Of a DNA stretch of 64,000 bases, positions 11,997 through 23,236 are shown in pieces (the stretch's first letter is position 1; every line of letters begins with the position of its first letter). The position numbers and the translations under genes were made by a program. Source of the DNA: Ehretia macrophylla (Eukaryota; Streptophyta; Magnoliopsida; Boraginales; Ehretiaceae); NCBI GenBank assembly GCA_037974665.1, contig CM075767.1, positions 5,791,501 through 5,855,500 on the forward strand, given 5' to 3'. The notes under the pieces were generated by a model. The model did no database searches. It saw only the letters and a list, made by a program, of their open reading frames with translations, and was not told where the DNA came from.

Positions 11997-12167
11997 TCTA
12001 CGAACCTTTAAGGAGAACAAAATAGATTGCTTTTAATGTTAATTATAGAAGTGTGATTCGATCTATAACAGAGGAAAATATAACGTGACTTGCAAGGTTT
12101 CCAAATAAAAATAAACTTGGTCTGTATTTCATTACCATATGCATTTTTATAGAAAAATCTCATAGAA
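11997..12167. repeat. Tandem repeat resumes after the two insertions
   Basis: From TCTACGAACC the sequence follows monomer positions equivalent to about 655-825 of the left array, including the AAGGTTTCC landmark at 12094. It stops abruptly after CATAGAA, where monomer 2 would continue with ATTGAATAATC. Confidence 0.85.
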
Positions 12168-13081
12168 GGGTCAAACAACCTAGGTGAAAAATGACTAAAT
12201 TGCCTAGCTATTTTCATCCTTATTACTAAATTACCCTTGATGAAACCCTAAAAATGTAAATGACTAGAAACTCTTCATATTTTGCTCATATGAACCTTAT
12301 ACCCTTTCTAGAAGATTGGTTAATGTGAAAAGACTATTTTACCCTTCTAGCAATTTATGGGCAAAATGCACTCAAAATCGTGCAGAATGTAAGTTTGAAT
12401 GCACAGATAAGTTCAAGCAAATGAAATGAACAATTTAAATATGTTTGATGCATCTTGGGGCCTCACAGTCCTACTCTCGCTTGGCATTCCACCCTTGGAG
12501 AGTAGGCTGATATGTGTTGTGGGTATATGCCACTAAATGTTACTGTTATTAATACGTGACTCGAATGTGATAATAATGTTTACTAGATATCATATGTTAT
12601 TATATCTTATGTGGATAGTTGGTTATTACTACCGTACGTGAATTGCATCATGATTTTCAAAAGGGCCTGACCAAAAGTGTTTTCAAAACTCTTCTATTCC
12701 ATCCTCACTGAGATTCCCCAGAGCTCACCCTATTTCTCCCCCTTTGCAGGTGCAGTTAGCTTGAAATGGGTTGACATTGGGTGCTAAAGTTGCCTATCAT
12801 GTTTAGATCCAAGTTTTGAAAATTGGAGTTTGTTTGTATTAATCTTGGGTAGAAGGGTAGCAGTGCTGAAACCCTAGTTTGTAAAGCAATCGGATAGTTC
12901 TCAGGTCTCGGTTGATGTAACGCCTTTTGTACCAAGACTATTGTTAAATAGCTAGTTATTATTAAAGATCTTTATACTTTACTTCTTTTAATGTTGTGAA
13001 ATGTTATATACATGAGACCATAATGATAGAAAATGCACACTTTGACCTAATCTTGAGAAGGGTCGGGTTGGGGTCGTTACA
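12168..13081 (+). mobile_element. Truncated Ty3-type LTR, 3' part only
   Basis: It ends GGTTGGGGTCGTTACA, like the other LTR 3' ends here, and includes the common CCTCACTGAG...GAGCTCACC...TTTGCAGG block at 12704-12752 and a GC-rich stretch near 12455-12520. The left end is cut off where the tandem repeat stops, so no TG terminus or TSD can be seen. In this family the hairpin is weak (TGAG/CTCA only). There is no coding sequence. Assignment to Ty3 rests on these landmarks only. Confidence 0.6.
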
Positions 13082-13184
13082 GTTATGACTTAATTCTTAC
13101 TGTTTATCATATCGAAATAAAAATAGCGAAGCACTGTAAACCCTTTTAGAATGTTCTCACTTCTCCGATAAACACTAGGGACAC
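13082..13184 (-). mobile_element. Copia LTR fragment, left of the inserted Ty3 element
   Basis: These 103 bases match 44565-44667 closely, the uninterrupted copy of the same LTR. The last five bases, GACAC (13180-13184), are the target duplication of the element that follows. The LTR continues at 23237. Its left part is missing, cut at 13081. Confidence 0.8.
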
Positions 13185-15683
13185 TGTGACGCCCGAGCTT
13201 TTTGCCTTGCATTAACTTACTATTACATCCCTTATTTGCGCATTTAATTCTGTGCTTTACTTATTGTCTTTCTTAGCTACTATTCACTCCATTTTCAAAC
13301 TGTATTATGTTCGTGAATTAGCATTTTGATTAAATCATATTAATTGTTAAAGAAGTGGGAAAAATGTGCAATTGAGCTAGAAACGATAGGAGTACTCGTT
13401 TAGAAAGTAGTTTAGTGAACTAATGAATAGTATTACGTAACATAACTTAGTATTTTAACTAACTAACTTATACCTTGCACTTTAGACTTGTTTAAAGCTA
13501 TTTACACACTTTTTAGTGGGCCACTTAAACACCCAACATGACCCCACCTATCATATATACTCAACATAAGGCAATTAAGCTCATAACTTGCAAAAAAAAA
13601 AAAAATGAGCTAAAATTTCACTGTAGAAGGCCGAGAGCCTCAAGCAGCCACAAGGAAGGATTTTTCATCTTCAACTCTTCAATCCAAGCTACTCCAAGCC
13701 TAGAGCAAGTAGATTAGGGTGTGTGCAAGCCTCTTAAGTGTTCTTACGCGCATTGGTGAGGGATTTCATGACTTTTTGCGCATTTTAAAATTGTTGCTAT
13801 TTTCTTGATTTGTTAGAAATGTGTTTCAATGCTAATGTAATGCTTACCTATACTATTATACCTTATATATAAGTGCTAGAGAACTTATTTGAGCCATTGG
13901 TTTGCATTTTAAACGGTTAGAATCATTAATTTGATTTATGAGGTGAATAGTGACGAAATTCTAGGGTTTTGTATAATTGCACGAATTAGCTTGATTCAAT
14001 GCTTCTAATAGATGTCTTAGGTGCTAATGAAGGTAGTCTAATAACCCTGTGCAATTGAATTGCTCTAAATTTGCATAGAACGTGAATTAGCTGACTTTAA
14101 CAAAGAGATTTCGGGGTTAATGTCAATCCGGGTGGATTCGGGCTTCACTTTTAGAATTCTTAGACAACCTAGGTGCTATAGAAGCCTTGCAAATCCTTGG
14201 TTGAAGCCTGGTTGAGGTATGTGTAGTTCAAAGCTATAAGAGGAAAATTGGGGCTTTCGGGGTAATTGCTGGTAATCGAACGTAATTGCAGGTTGTAAGG
14301 GTACCTTAAGGGTTAATTAGAAGATTGGTATAGCTTTCCCTCGAATTTGAATCATTAATGTGAGTTTGGAAGGAAAATGGAAGGAATTACTAAGGGGTTT
14401 AAGGGTAAATTCGATTGTCACTCGCACCTAAGACCTTGGCATGTCTCTATATGTGTTTAAATGTGGTTTCAAGTTGTTTTGAAGCTTTTAGTGTAGTTCT
14501 ATGTGTATCTTGGACTTTTCCCTTTGTAAACCTCTTAATTGCTTATATTGAACTGCTTCTAATCTATCTGTTATGAGGTCAACCTACTTTGTTGATCCTC
14601 CCACGTGTTATTGCTTATATTTTTATTGATATCTTGTCATCGTTAAGTGCATTGCATAGTGGTTGCACTACCATAGTGTCAGGGACGGATGTGTTGAATA
14701 TCGGCTAGGCAGCAGAGGGCTTGCCGGTGGATATTCAAACTCCGTGCCCTAGTCCCTCATTTGCCTGGTCCAGAGATTGCCAGGGGATGTTGGGTCGTAG
14801 GATTATCTGGGTACATCCGGAGTACACCCACTGGAGTGTTTGGGGTTATGCCGGCTTATCGTGATCGTGATCATGGTTCGTGGATCGTGAATAAAGACCA
14901 AGTGAAGATTGGAGTATAGGGGTTATGTGAAATGTATCCTTTTTAATGTATGGTTATTTAAGCTATTGTTACTTCTTAAATTGTTTAATTACTATTGTAG
15001 TTTAACTGTTTTACCTGTTGCATTGCACGCCCCCGGACCTTATCCCTCACTGGGCAACAGTGTTGCTCATATCTCGATATCATGTTTCAAGAAGTGCTGA
15101 GGGTGATCCCCAGCTAGTTGAGGTGGTAGTGGAAGAAGAAGAAGTTCAGGCTGACCCTTTGCCCTAGTTGCTGTGTGTTTATTGCCTGAGGTGGATATGA
15201 TTTCTTGTTATATTTCATGGTGTTCATGTACTACTATGTTATGATCTATTTTGTGGCCTTAGAGCTATGTATATTCTTGTAGTTGCAAGTTGAAAGTTAG
15301 TTGGTTGTAATGTTAGCTTTGAGATATTATGGCTTTTAATAACTTTTAATTCTCTTTTAGTTCTTGCATGCTTGGGGGTGTATGTTTAAAGGCATGTTTG
15401 ATTCCCACTTCTAAGATTGCTCTAATATTATCATTGAACGGCATGTTAAAATGGTTTAATGAAAAGTTAAGTTAGTTGCATGCTTGTGTGATTCGGAGCA
15501 GTTGTATGTTTCAAGGCTTGGATGGCCTTGAACCTTTGAATTTTAATTATAAAAGCTTGTTTTAGTATATTGTAGCTATTTTGAGCATTTACAGGTTTTC
15601 AAATGTCCGCGGTACAGAGGAAACTATGTCCGTTTATCGGGTCCAGATTTAACCTTAGCGTGGGGTTGGGTCGGGGGGTTACA
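13185..15683 (+). repeat. 5' LTR of the 13185-23236 element
   Basis: It starts TGTGACGCCCGAGC and ends GGGGGGTTACA. An A-rich run lies at 13590-13605, a GC-rich block with GGTACATCCGGAGTACACCC near 14780-14830, the hairpin at 15051-15069 and an AAGGC...GCCTT motif near 15512-15530. It is highly similar to the 3' LTR, with scattered substitutions and small indels. Confidence 0.92.
15051..15069 (+). promoter_or_regulatory. Conserved LTR hairpin, 13185-family version
   Basis: TGGGCAAC (15051-15058) pairs with GTTGCTCA (15062-15069) over a 3-nt loop, with one G-U type pair. The 3' LTR has the same at 22606-22624. It is followed by TTTCAAG in the 5' LTR and TTTCAGG in the 3' LTR. Confidence 0.65.
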
Positions 15684-15690
15684 TTTTAGG

Positions 15691-15702
15691 TTGTATCAGA
15701 CT
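15691..15702 (+). promoter_or_regulatory. Degenerate primer-binding site
   Basis: GTTGTATCAGACTATAG, seven bases after the LTR, matches the iMet primer site TGGTATCAGAGC only partly: the second G is T and the final GC is damaged. Its position is correct, so it is read as a decayed primer site. Confidence 0.6.
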
Positions 15703-16049
15703 ATAGATTGCTTGAAGCCGGGTTAAATTTCTCAGTCTGTGGGTAGAGATTTGTTATGTGACCTTGTGATTGTATGAATTTGTGGTCCTTTGATTTGCCT
15801 AAGTGGAATTTGAATTAGAAAGGAACATGCTAGCATGATAATGGAATGCGAAAGGTCTCTAAGAGTTAATGCTTGAAAGTGAAAAGTCTAGAATGTCAAG
15901 CATGATTAAGTGACTATGAATCTCTTGTATATGAACATTCTTCTAATGTAATATGTGACTTATGTGGATTTATTTGAACTTCTTCATATGTGCTTTACCT
16001 GTAATTTAGGTAAATGCCTATCATAATACTTTGCATTCTAGCTGTTGAG
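15703..16049 (+). other. 5' leader of the 13185 element
   Basis: This is non-coding AT-rich sequence between the primer site and the gag start, with scattered ATGTGA-like words resembling the leaders of the other elements. It probably contained packaging or dimerisation signals, but none can be identified by eye. Confidence 0.5.
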
Positions 16050-17216
16050 ATGAAGAAAAGGGGCAAACCGGGGAGAGAGCCGGAAGAAGCTCCTAGGCAG
16101 GGTATACAGGGAGAGGGTGAAGGTGTAACAGAGAATGCACCACCGCAGGGACCAGAACCAAGCACTGCACAGATTCTGGCTACTATGGCTACTGCTATGA
16201 ACACTATCGCCCAATTCGTAACTCAGCAGGGTCAAACAGGGGCTGCTAGGGGTAATCAGGCAGCCAGAGCCGAGGGTAGTGGTGCTGCTGGAGTTAATTT
16301 GTATGACTGATTTTTACAGCACGGGGCCTACAACTTCTTTGGAGAACCTGATGATATGAAGGCCGAATTGTGGTTGAGGAAATTTGAAAGGGTGGCTGCA
16401 ATTCTAGAGTGCAGTGATGAGAGAAAGATTACTTATGCTACATTTCTGCTGGAGGGTGACGCCGAGGAGTGGTGGCGTACTATTAATGAGAAATGGGAAG
16501 CTGAGGCGGTTCAACATTCGTGGGCTGACTTCGTACGAGAGTTCCGAGATAAATATATATCAGTGGTTGCCCGTGAGAGACGTTAGGCAGAGTTCATAGC
16601 TTTGAAACAGGGAAATATGACAGTGGATCAATATGAGGCTGCTTTTACTAGGCTTTCCCGTTATGTGCTGGCTTTGGTACAACCTGAGGATATGAAGATG
16701 CAGAGGTTCATTATGGGATTGAGGAATGATATTATGCTTAATCTGTCTGCGAATGATTACCCTAACTATGCTGCAGTGGTCAGAGCCGCCTCGAGGTATG
16801 AAAAATGCAAGGCAGACGTGTTGGTAGAGACTAGTCAATCGAGTAAGCGGCAGTTTCAGTCTCAGAGGCAGACTATTCCAATTGGGCAGAGTCCACAGCT
16901 GAGGCAGACACAGAGTTATACAGGGCCTGTTCAGATTCAGTCGCGACCAGCCCAGAGTCAAAGTCAGAGTCAGGGGCAAACCCGACCAGCAGTAGTTCAT
17001 TCTCAGTAGGGTAGTTCAGCTACCTCTACTTATAGAGCTCCTTCGGGAGGCACTGTTGCAAGATGTCACCAGCAGTGCAGCTTCTGTCAACGCCAGGGTC
17101 ATACTGAGGAGAATTGTTGGAAGAAATTAGGCCGATGTATCGGATGGGGCAGTGATCAACACAGGGTTAGAGACTACCAGAAATTCAAGAATACCAGGGG
17201 TCAGACATCTGGTTAA
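16050..17216 (+). pseudogene. gag: gag (capsid and nucleocapsid) of the 13185 element, broken
   Basis: Gag forms the cytoplasmic virus-like particle that packages element RNA. The start at 16050 is chosen because the product begins with a basic stretch (MKKRGKPGRE), like the MTGRPRTR start of the related gag at 63567. A retrotransposon-gag domain follows, with the motifs GDAEEWW (~16456), FRDKYI (~16541) and AAFTRLSRYV (~16640). It ends with a Gln-rich linker and a CCHC zinc knuckle, C-x2-C-x4-H-x4-C (~17081-17120). A second knuckle has lost cysteines (CIGW...RDY). In-frame stops occur after GVNLYD (~16308), at 16584-16586 (TAG after RERR), after VVHSQ (~17007) and at 17214-17216. Its first stop is in the region before the capsid core, so no complete product is possible. 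Confidence 0.92.
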
Positions 17217-17777
17217 GGCAATCAGACCAGGGGTTCAGTTGCAGTACCAGTACCGCGGGGTCAGGCCCGAGTATTTGCCTTAGATGTTGAGGAGCTTCCG
17301 GATACGACCGCTATAATAGAAGGTACTTTTCTTCTTAATGATCAATCAGTTAAAGTTTTAATTGATTCCAGGGCTTCGCATTCATTTATTACACCTATTT
17401 GTGCACAAAATGCTAAGTTGAAACATGATAAACTGTTGCATGATATTGTGGTTTACACTCCTATGGGGCCGAAGTTTGTCACCAAGTCTATTTGCAAGGC
17501 ATGTAATATCTGTATTCAAGGTCGTCTCTTTCCTGCCGATTTAATTATTCTACCTTTTCGCGACTTTGAAATTATATTAGGGATGGACTGGTTAGGTAAA
17601 TATTATGCCCAGCTTGATTGTAGAAAGAAGATTGTGAAACTAGAAATGCCCGACCAGCCCGTACTTAAAATAGTTGGTAGTAGAAAATCTACGGGAACTC
17701 CTATCATATCTTCTATTAAAGCATCAAAAATGTTAGGTAAGGGTTGTGAGGCTTACTTTGCTTATTTGATTAATTAA
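17217..17777 (+). pseudogene. Aspartic protease region of pol, active site altered
   Basis: The retroelement protease cuts the Gag-Pol polyprotein. The fold is recognisable from the VKVLIDS...SHSFITP strand (about 17350-17398) and the closing ILGMDWL strand (about 17574-17594), the usual spacing for Ty3 proteases. The catalytic D-S/T-G triplet at 17364-17372 reads D-S-R here (AGG for the glycine codon), which should abolish activity. The frame ends in a stop at 17775-17777, and the next stretch continues in another frame. Confidence 0.88.
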
Positions 17778-19170
17778 CCTGGTGATCAATTGAACTGAAT
17801 GATGTACCTATCGTGAGAGAGTTTTTGGGGGTGTTTCCTGGGGAGTTACCTGGTTTACCACCTGATAGAGAGATAGAGTTTGTGATCGACTTATTACTAG
17901 GGGCTACGCCTATCTCTAGAACTCCGTACAGAATGGCTCCACCTAAGTTGCAAGAATTGAAAATTTAGTTGTAGGGTTTACTTGAGAAGGGATTCATTCA
18001 GTCGAGTTCTTCACCTTGGGGTGCACCGGTCTTATTTGTTAAAAAGAAAGACGGATCTCTTCGGTTATGCATTGATTATCGGGGTCTTAATCAGATAACT
18101 ATCAAAAACAAATATCCATTGCCTTTGATTGAGGAATTATTTGATCAACTGCAAGGTGCCAGGGTATTTTCTAAATTTGATCTGAGGCAGGGCTATTATT
18201 AGTTAAGGATTAAGTCCGATGATGTTCCCAAAACTGCTTTCAGAACTCAGTATGGTCATTATGAGATTGTTGTTCTGCTGTTTGGGTTAACTAACGCACC
18301 TGCCGCATTTATGGATCTGATGCAGAGAGTATTCCGCCCCTATCTGGATCAGTTTGTGGTTATTTTCATTGATGATATTCTTGTCTATTCTAAATCTGAG
18401 GCAGAGCATGAACAACATTTTAGAATTGTGTTGCAGACTCCTCAGGAACATCGGTTATTTGCAAAGTTTAGCAAATGTGAGTTCTGGTTAAGACAAGTCA
18501 CTTTTCTGGGCCACATTATTTCTCAGGATGGAATTTTCGTTGATCCAACAAAGATTGAGGTTGTCATGGCATGGAAACGGCCAGAGACTGTTACAGAAAT
18601 TCGCAGTTTTCTGGGTTTAGCGGGTTACTATAGAAGGTTTGTCAAGGATTTCTCAAAAATTGCTAGAACTTTGACTCAGCTCACTCGAAAGAAGACTATA
18701 TTTGACTGGAATGAGAAATGTGAGGCTAGCTTCCAAGAATTAAAGAAGAGATTAACCACAGCTCCTATTCTCGCTCTACCTGAGGGTATCGATAATCTGG
18801 TAATCTATAGTGATGCTTCTAAGGAAGGTTTGGGCTGTGTATTGATGCAGAATAGGAGAGTTATTGCTTATGCTTCCAGAAAACTGAAACCTTATGAACT
18901 TAATTATCCGACGCATGATCTTGAGCTTGCAGCTATCATCTTTGCGTTAAAGAAATGGCGTCATTATCTATGGGGTAATAAATTTGAAATCTTTACTGAT
19001 CACAAGAGTCTGAAATATCTCTTTTCTCAAAAAGAGTTGAATATGAGGTAGAGGCGTTGGTTGGAGTTGCTTGAGGATTATAATTGTACTATCAATTACC
19101 TGCCAGGTAAGGCTAATATTGTTGCTAATGCCTTAAGCCGAAAGGCTACAGTTGCTAGTCTAATCGTCAA
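17778..19170 (+). pseudogene. pol: Reverse transcriptase and RNase H of pol, broken
   Basis: RT copies element RNA to DNA and RNase H removes the RNA strand. In order: the connector GELPGLPPDREIEF (~17838), the RT fingers [15 protein letters not shown] (~18038), the palm FDLRQGYY, the YxDD-box FIDD (18365-18376, both aspartates present), a thumb with FLGHII and [12 protein letters not shown], then RNase H with [16 protein letters not shown] (~18805) and DHKSLKYLF (~19000). In-frame stops lie near 17968 and 17974, at 18200-18202 (TAG after GYY) and at 19049-19051 (TAG). A frameshift near 17775-17810 separates this part from the protease. The longest intact stretch is 18203-19048. Confidence 0.94.
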
Positions 19171-20400
19171 AAATTGGGAGTTCATGGAGGAATTATGTTT
19201 ATGGAGGCCCAACACTTCAGATTCTGGTATTCAATTTGCAAGTTTGCATATTCAGTCTCTTTTATTATCCAGGATTAGAGAGGCTCAGCAAGCTGATCTG
19301 CAATTGATGGAAATCTTAGAAAAGTCGAAAGGGGGAGAGTCGGATTTCAAATTGCATGATGATGGTCTTCTTAAGTTCAAAGGCAGAATTTGTATTCTTT
19401 CTGAGCCAGCTTTAAAGAAAGAAATTCTTGCAGAGGCTCATAATTCTAAGTATACTATCCATCCAGGCAGTACCAAGATGTACAGAGATATTAAACAGAA
19501 CTACTGGTGGAACAACATGAAGAGAGAGATTGCTGACTATGTTGCTAAATGTCTTACATGTCAGAAAGTTAAAGCTGAACATCAGAGACCAGCAGGGTTG
19601 TTGCAGCCTTTGGCTATTCCTGTTTGGAAATGGGATCACATTACCATGGATTTCGTGTCAGATTTACTGCGGTCTTCGAGAGGTCATGATTCAGTCTAGG
19701 TTGTTGTGGATAGATTGACCAAAACCTCTCATTTTATTGCTACAAAGAAAACTGAATCTCTTGATAGGTTGGCTGAACTTTATGTTGAGAATATTGTTAG
19801 ACTTCATGGAATTCCCAAGAGTATTGTGTCAGACAGAGATCCAAGATTCACATCTCAGTTCTGGCAGAAGATTCTTTCCTTTGGGCACGACATTGAACTT
19901 CAGTACCTCTCATCATCCTCAAACTGACGGACAATCTGAAAGAACTATCTTAATACTTGATGATATGCTCCGAGCGTGCATTCTGGACTTCGGTAAGATT
20001 TGGGAGAAATATTTACCTCTTGCATAATTTGCTTATAACAACAGTTATCAAGCTGCTATCGGTATGGCACCGTATGAGGCTTTGTATGGGCGGAAATGCA
20101 TATCTCCTTCATATTGGGATGAAGTTGGAGAGTCAAAATCTATTGATCCTACTTTATTGCCAGAGATGAACAGAATGATTGATAATGTTCAGCTTATCAA
20201 AAAAAGAATGCTTACAGCACAGAGTCGGCAAAAGAGTTATGCAGATAGACGCCGTCGTGATCTGAAATTTACAGTTGGGGATCGGGTATTTCTGAAAGTT
20301 TCTCCTCGCAAGGGCTTGATTCGCCATGGCAAGGGAGGTAAACTCAGTCCTCGTTTCGTGGGACCATTTGAAGTAATTGAAACTGTTGGTGATTTGGCTT
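19171..20400 (+). pseudogene. Integrase of pol, stop- and frameshift-broken
   Basis: Integrase inserts the cDNA into the genome. The H2C2 zinc-binding domain is intact: His codons near 19439 and 19460, and CLTC cysteines at 19550 and 19559. The catalytic core carries the three acidic positions in TMDFV (~19645), VSDRDPRFTSQFW (~19827) and TDGQSERT (~19923). Damage consists of a TAG after HDSV (~19697, normally Trp), a one-base frameshift around 19875-19882 just before the HHPQTDGQSERT segment, and a TAA at 20025-20027. The GKGGKLSPRFVGPFEV motif of the C-terminal domain follows at ~20329. Confidence 0.93.
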
Positions 20401-20801
20401 ATCGTCTAGCTTTGCCTCCTAACCTGGGCAGAATTTATGATGTCTTCCATGTTTTTATGCTTCAGAAGTATCAACCAGATCCTTCTCATGTTCTTGAGCC
20501 CAAGACACTAGAGATTAGTGAAACTTTGACCTACACAGAGAAACCTCTTCGAATTGTTGATCAGAAAGTTCAGGAGTTGAGAACTAAAAGCATTCTGATG
20601 GTTAAAGTCCTGTGGGATCATCACGGGTTAGAGGATGCTACCTGGGAGAGAGAGGATCAGATGCGAGAGAAATATCCAGAGTTATTCGCTAATTCATGTA
20701 AGAATTGTGTGGACGCAATTAGTTTAAAGGGGAGAGGATATGACGCCCGAGCTTTTTGCCTTGCATTAACTTACTATTACATCCCTTATTTGCGCATTTA
20801 A
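20401..20801 (+). pseudogene. pol C-terminus with chromodomain, open into the 3' LTR
   Basis: After the integrase C-terminal segment (YDVFHVFMLQKYQPDPSH) comes a chromodomain-like stretch with SILMVKVLWDHHG and EDATWE (about 20592-20652). Such domains steer chromovirus integration to marked heterochromatin in known members. The frame stays open from 20064 to a TAA at 20799-20801, through the pre-PPT dyad (20703-20720), the polypurine tract and 63 nt of the 3' LTR. The related element at 56401 does the same. Confidence 0.85.
20703..20738 (+). promoter_or_regulatory. Pre-PPT dyad and polypurine tract
   Basis: AATTGTGT-GG-ACGCAATT (20703-20720) is a dyad with one G-U pair. It is followed by the purine run AAAGGGGAGAGGA (20726-20738) directly against the 3' LTR. 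Confidence 0.75.
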
Positions 20802-23236
20802 TTCTGTGCTTTACTTATTGTCTTTCTTAGCTACTATTCACTCCATTTTCAAACTGTATTATGTTCGTGAATTAGCATTTTTATTAAATCATATTAATTG
20901 TTAAAGAAGTGGGAAAAATGTGCAATTGAGCTAGAAATGATAGGAGTACTCATTTAGAAAATAGTTTAGTGAATTAATGAATAATGCTACGTAACATAAC
21001 TTAGTGTTTTAACTAACTAACTTATACCTTGCACTTTAGACTCGTTTAAAGCTATCTACGCACTTTTTAGTGGGCCACTTAAACACCCAACATGACCCCA
21101 CCTATCATATATACTCAACATAACGCAATTAAGCTCATAACTTGCAAAAAAAAAAAAAAATAGGAGCTGAAATTTCACTGTAGAAGGCCGAGAGCCTCAA
21201 GCAGCCACAAGGAGGGATTTTTCATCTTCAACTCTTCAATCCAAGCCACTCCAAGCCTACAGCAAGTAGATTAGGGTGTGTGCAATCCTCCTAAGTGTTC
21301 CTACGCGCATTGGTGAGGGATTTCATGACTTTTTGTGCATTTTAAAATTGTTAATATTTTCTTGATTTGTTAGAAATGTGTTCCAATGCTAATGTAATGC
21401 TTACCTATGCTATTATACATTGTATATAAGTGCTAGAGAACGTATTTGAGCCATTGGTTCGCATTTTAAACGGTTAGAATCGTTAATTTGATTTATGAGG
21501 TGAATAGTGACAAAATTCTAGGGTTTTGTGTAATTGCCGAATTAGCTTGATTCAATGCTTCTAATAGATGCCTTAGGTGCTAATGAAGGTAGTCTAATAG
21601 CCCCGTGCAATTGAATTGCTCTAAATTTGCATAGAACGTGAATTAACCGACTTTAACAAAGAGATTTCGAGGTTAATGTGAATCCGGGTGGATTCGGGCT
21701 TCACTTTTAGAATTCTTAGGCTACCTAGGTGCTATAGAAGCCTTGCAAATCTTTGGTTGAAGCCCAGTTGAGGTATGTGTAGTTCAAAGCTAGAAAGGAA
21801 AATTGGGGCTTTCGGGGTAATTGCGGGTAATCGAACATAATTGCAGGTTGTAAGGGTACCTTAAGGGTTAATTAGAAGATTGGTATAGCTTTCCCTCGAA
21901 TTTGAATCATTAATGCGAGTTGGGAAGGAAAACGGAAGGATTTACTAAGGGGTTTAAGGGTAAATTCGCTTGTCACTTGCATCTAAGACCTTGGCATGTC
22001 TCTATATGTGTTTAAATGCGGTTTCAAGTTGTTTTGAAGCTTTTAGTGTAGTTCTATGTGTATTTTGGATTTTTCCCTTTGTAAATCTCTTAATTGCTTA
22101 TATTGAACTGCTTCTAATCTTTCTGTTGCGAGGTCAACCTACTTTGTTGATCCTTCCACGTGTTATTGCTTATATTGTTATTGATATATTGTCATCATTA
22201 AGTGCATTGCATAGTGGTTGCGCAACTATAGTGTCAGGGACGGATGTGTTGAATATCGGCTGGGCGGCAGAGAGCTTGCCGGTGGATATTCAAACTCCGT
22301 GCCCTAGTCCCTCATTCGCCTGGTCCAGAGATTGCCAGGGGATGTTGGGTCGTAGAATTATCGGGGTACATCCGGAGTACACCCACTGGAGTGTTTGGGG
22401 TTATGCCGGCTTATCGTGATCGTGATCGTGGTTCGTGGATCGTGAATAAAGACCAAGTGAAGATTGGAGTATAGGGGTTATGTGAAATGTATCCTTTTTA
22501 ATGTGTGGTTATTTAAGCTATTGTTACTTCTTAAATTGTTTAATTACTATTGTAGTTTAACTGTTTTACCTGTTGCATTCCACGCCCCCGGACCTTATCC
22601 CTCACTGGGCAACAGTGTTGCTCATATCTCGATATAATGTTTCAGGAAGTGCTGAGGGTGATCCCCAGCTAGTTGAGGTGGTAGTGGAAGAAGAAGAAGT
22701 TCAGGCTGACCCTTTGCCCTAGTTGCTGTGTGTTTATTGCCTGAGGTGGATATGATTTCTTGTTATTTTATGGTGTTCATGTACTACTATGTTATGATCT
22801 ATTTTATGGCCTTAGGGCTATGTATATTCTTGTAGTTGCAAGTTGAAAGTTAGTTGGTTGTAATGTTAGCTTTGAGATATTATGGCTTGTAATAACTTTT
22901 AATTCTCTTTTAGTTCTTGCATGCTTGGGGGTGTATGTTTAAAGGCATGTTTGATTCCAACTTCTAAGATTGCTCTAATATTATCATTGAACGGCATGTT
23001 AAAATGGTTTAATGAAAAGTTAAGTTAGTTGCATGCTTGTGTGATTCGGAGCAGTTGTATGTTTCACGGCTTGGATGGCCTTGAACCTTTGAATTTTAAT
23101 TATAAAAGCTTGTTTTAGTATATTGTAGCTATTTTGAGCATTTACAGGTTTTCAAATGTCCGCGGTACAGAGGAAACTCTGTTTGTTTATCGGGTCCAGA
23201 CTTAACCCCAACGTAGGGTTGGGTTAGGGCGTTACA
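20739..23236 (+). repeat. 3' LTR of the 13185 element
   Basis: It starts TATGACGCCCGAGC (the 5' LTR has TGTGACG, so TG became TA) and ends AGGGCGTTACA. The TSD GACAC follows. The hairpin is at 22606-22624. A 149-codon open frame at 21970-22419 spans the GC-rich block; it is interrupted in the 5' LTR and is not considered a gene. Confidence 0.92.

Larger units (their letters stand above)
13185..23236 (+). mobile_element. Complete Ty3/gypsy chromovirus with decayed gag-pol
   Basis: The element is 10,052 bp with a perfect target duplication GACAC at 13180-13184 and 23237-23241. LTRs at 13185-15683 and 20739-23236 (about 2.5 kb each) flank a 5-kb internal region with gag, protease, RT, RNase H, integrase and chromodomain in that order, the Ty3/gypsy order. 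The C-terminal chromodomain and long LTRs point to the Tekay/Del group. Several in-frame stops, at least two frameshifts and a changed protease active site make it non-functional. It inserted into the left LTR of an older copia element. Confidence 0.95.

Noticed and set aside
16560-17000. 146-codon minus-strand open frame opposite gag
   Set aside because: It is the antisense of the gag linker with its CAG-rich sequence; gag similarity is unmistakable on the other strand.
21970-22419. 149-codon open frame in the 3' LTR of the 13185 element
   Set aside because: It lies across the GC-rich LTR block, is interrupted in the sister LTR and has no recognisable domain.
13185-23236. Endogenous pararetrovirus or infectious retrovirus
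   Set aside because: LTRs, PBS, PPT, TSDs and an integrase with chromodomain identify an LTR retrotransposon; no movement protein or envelope frame is present.
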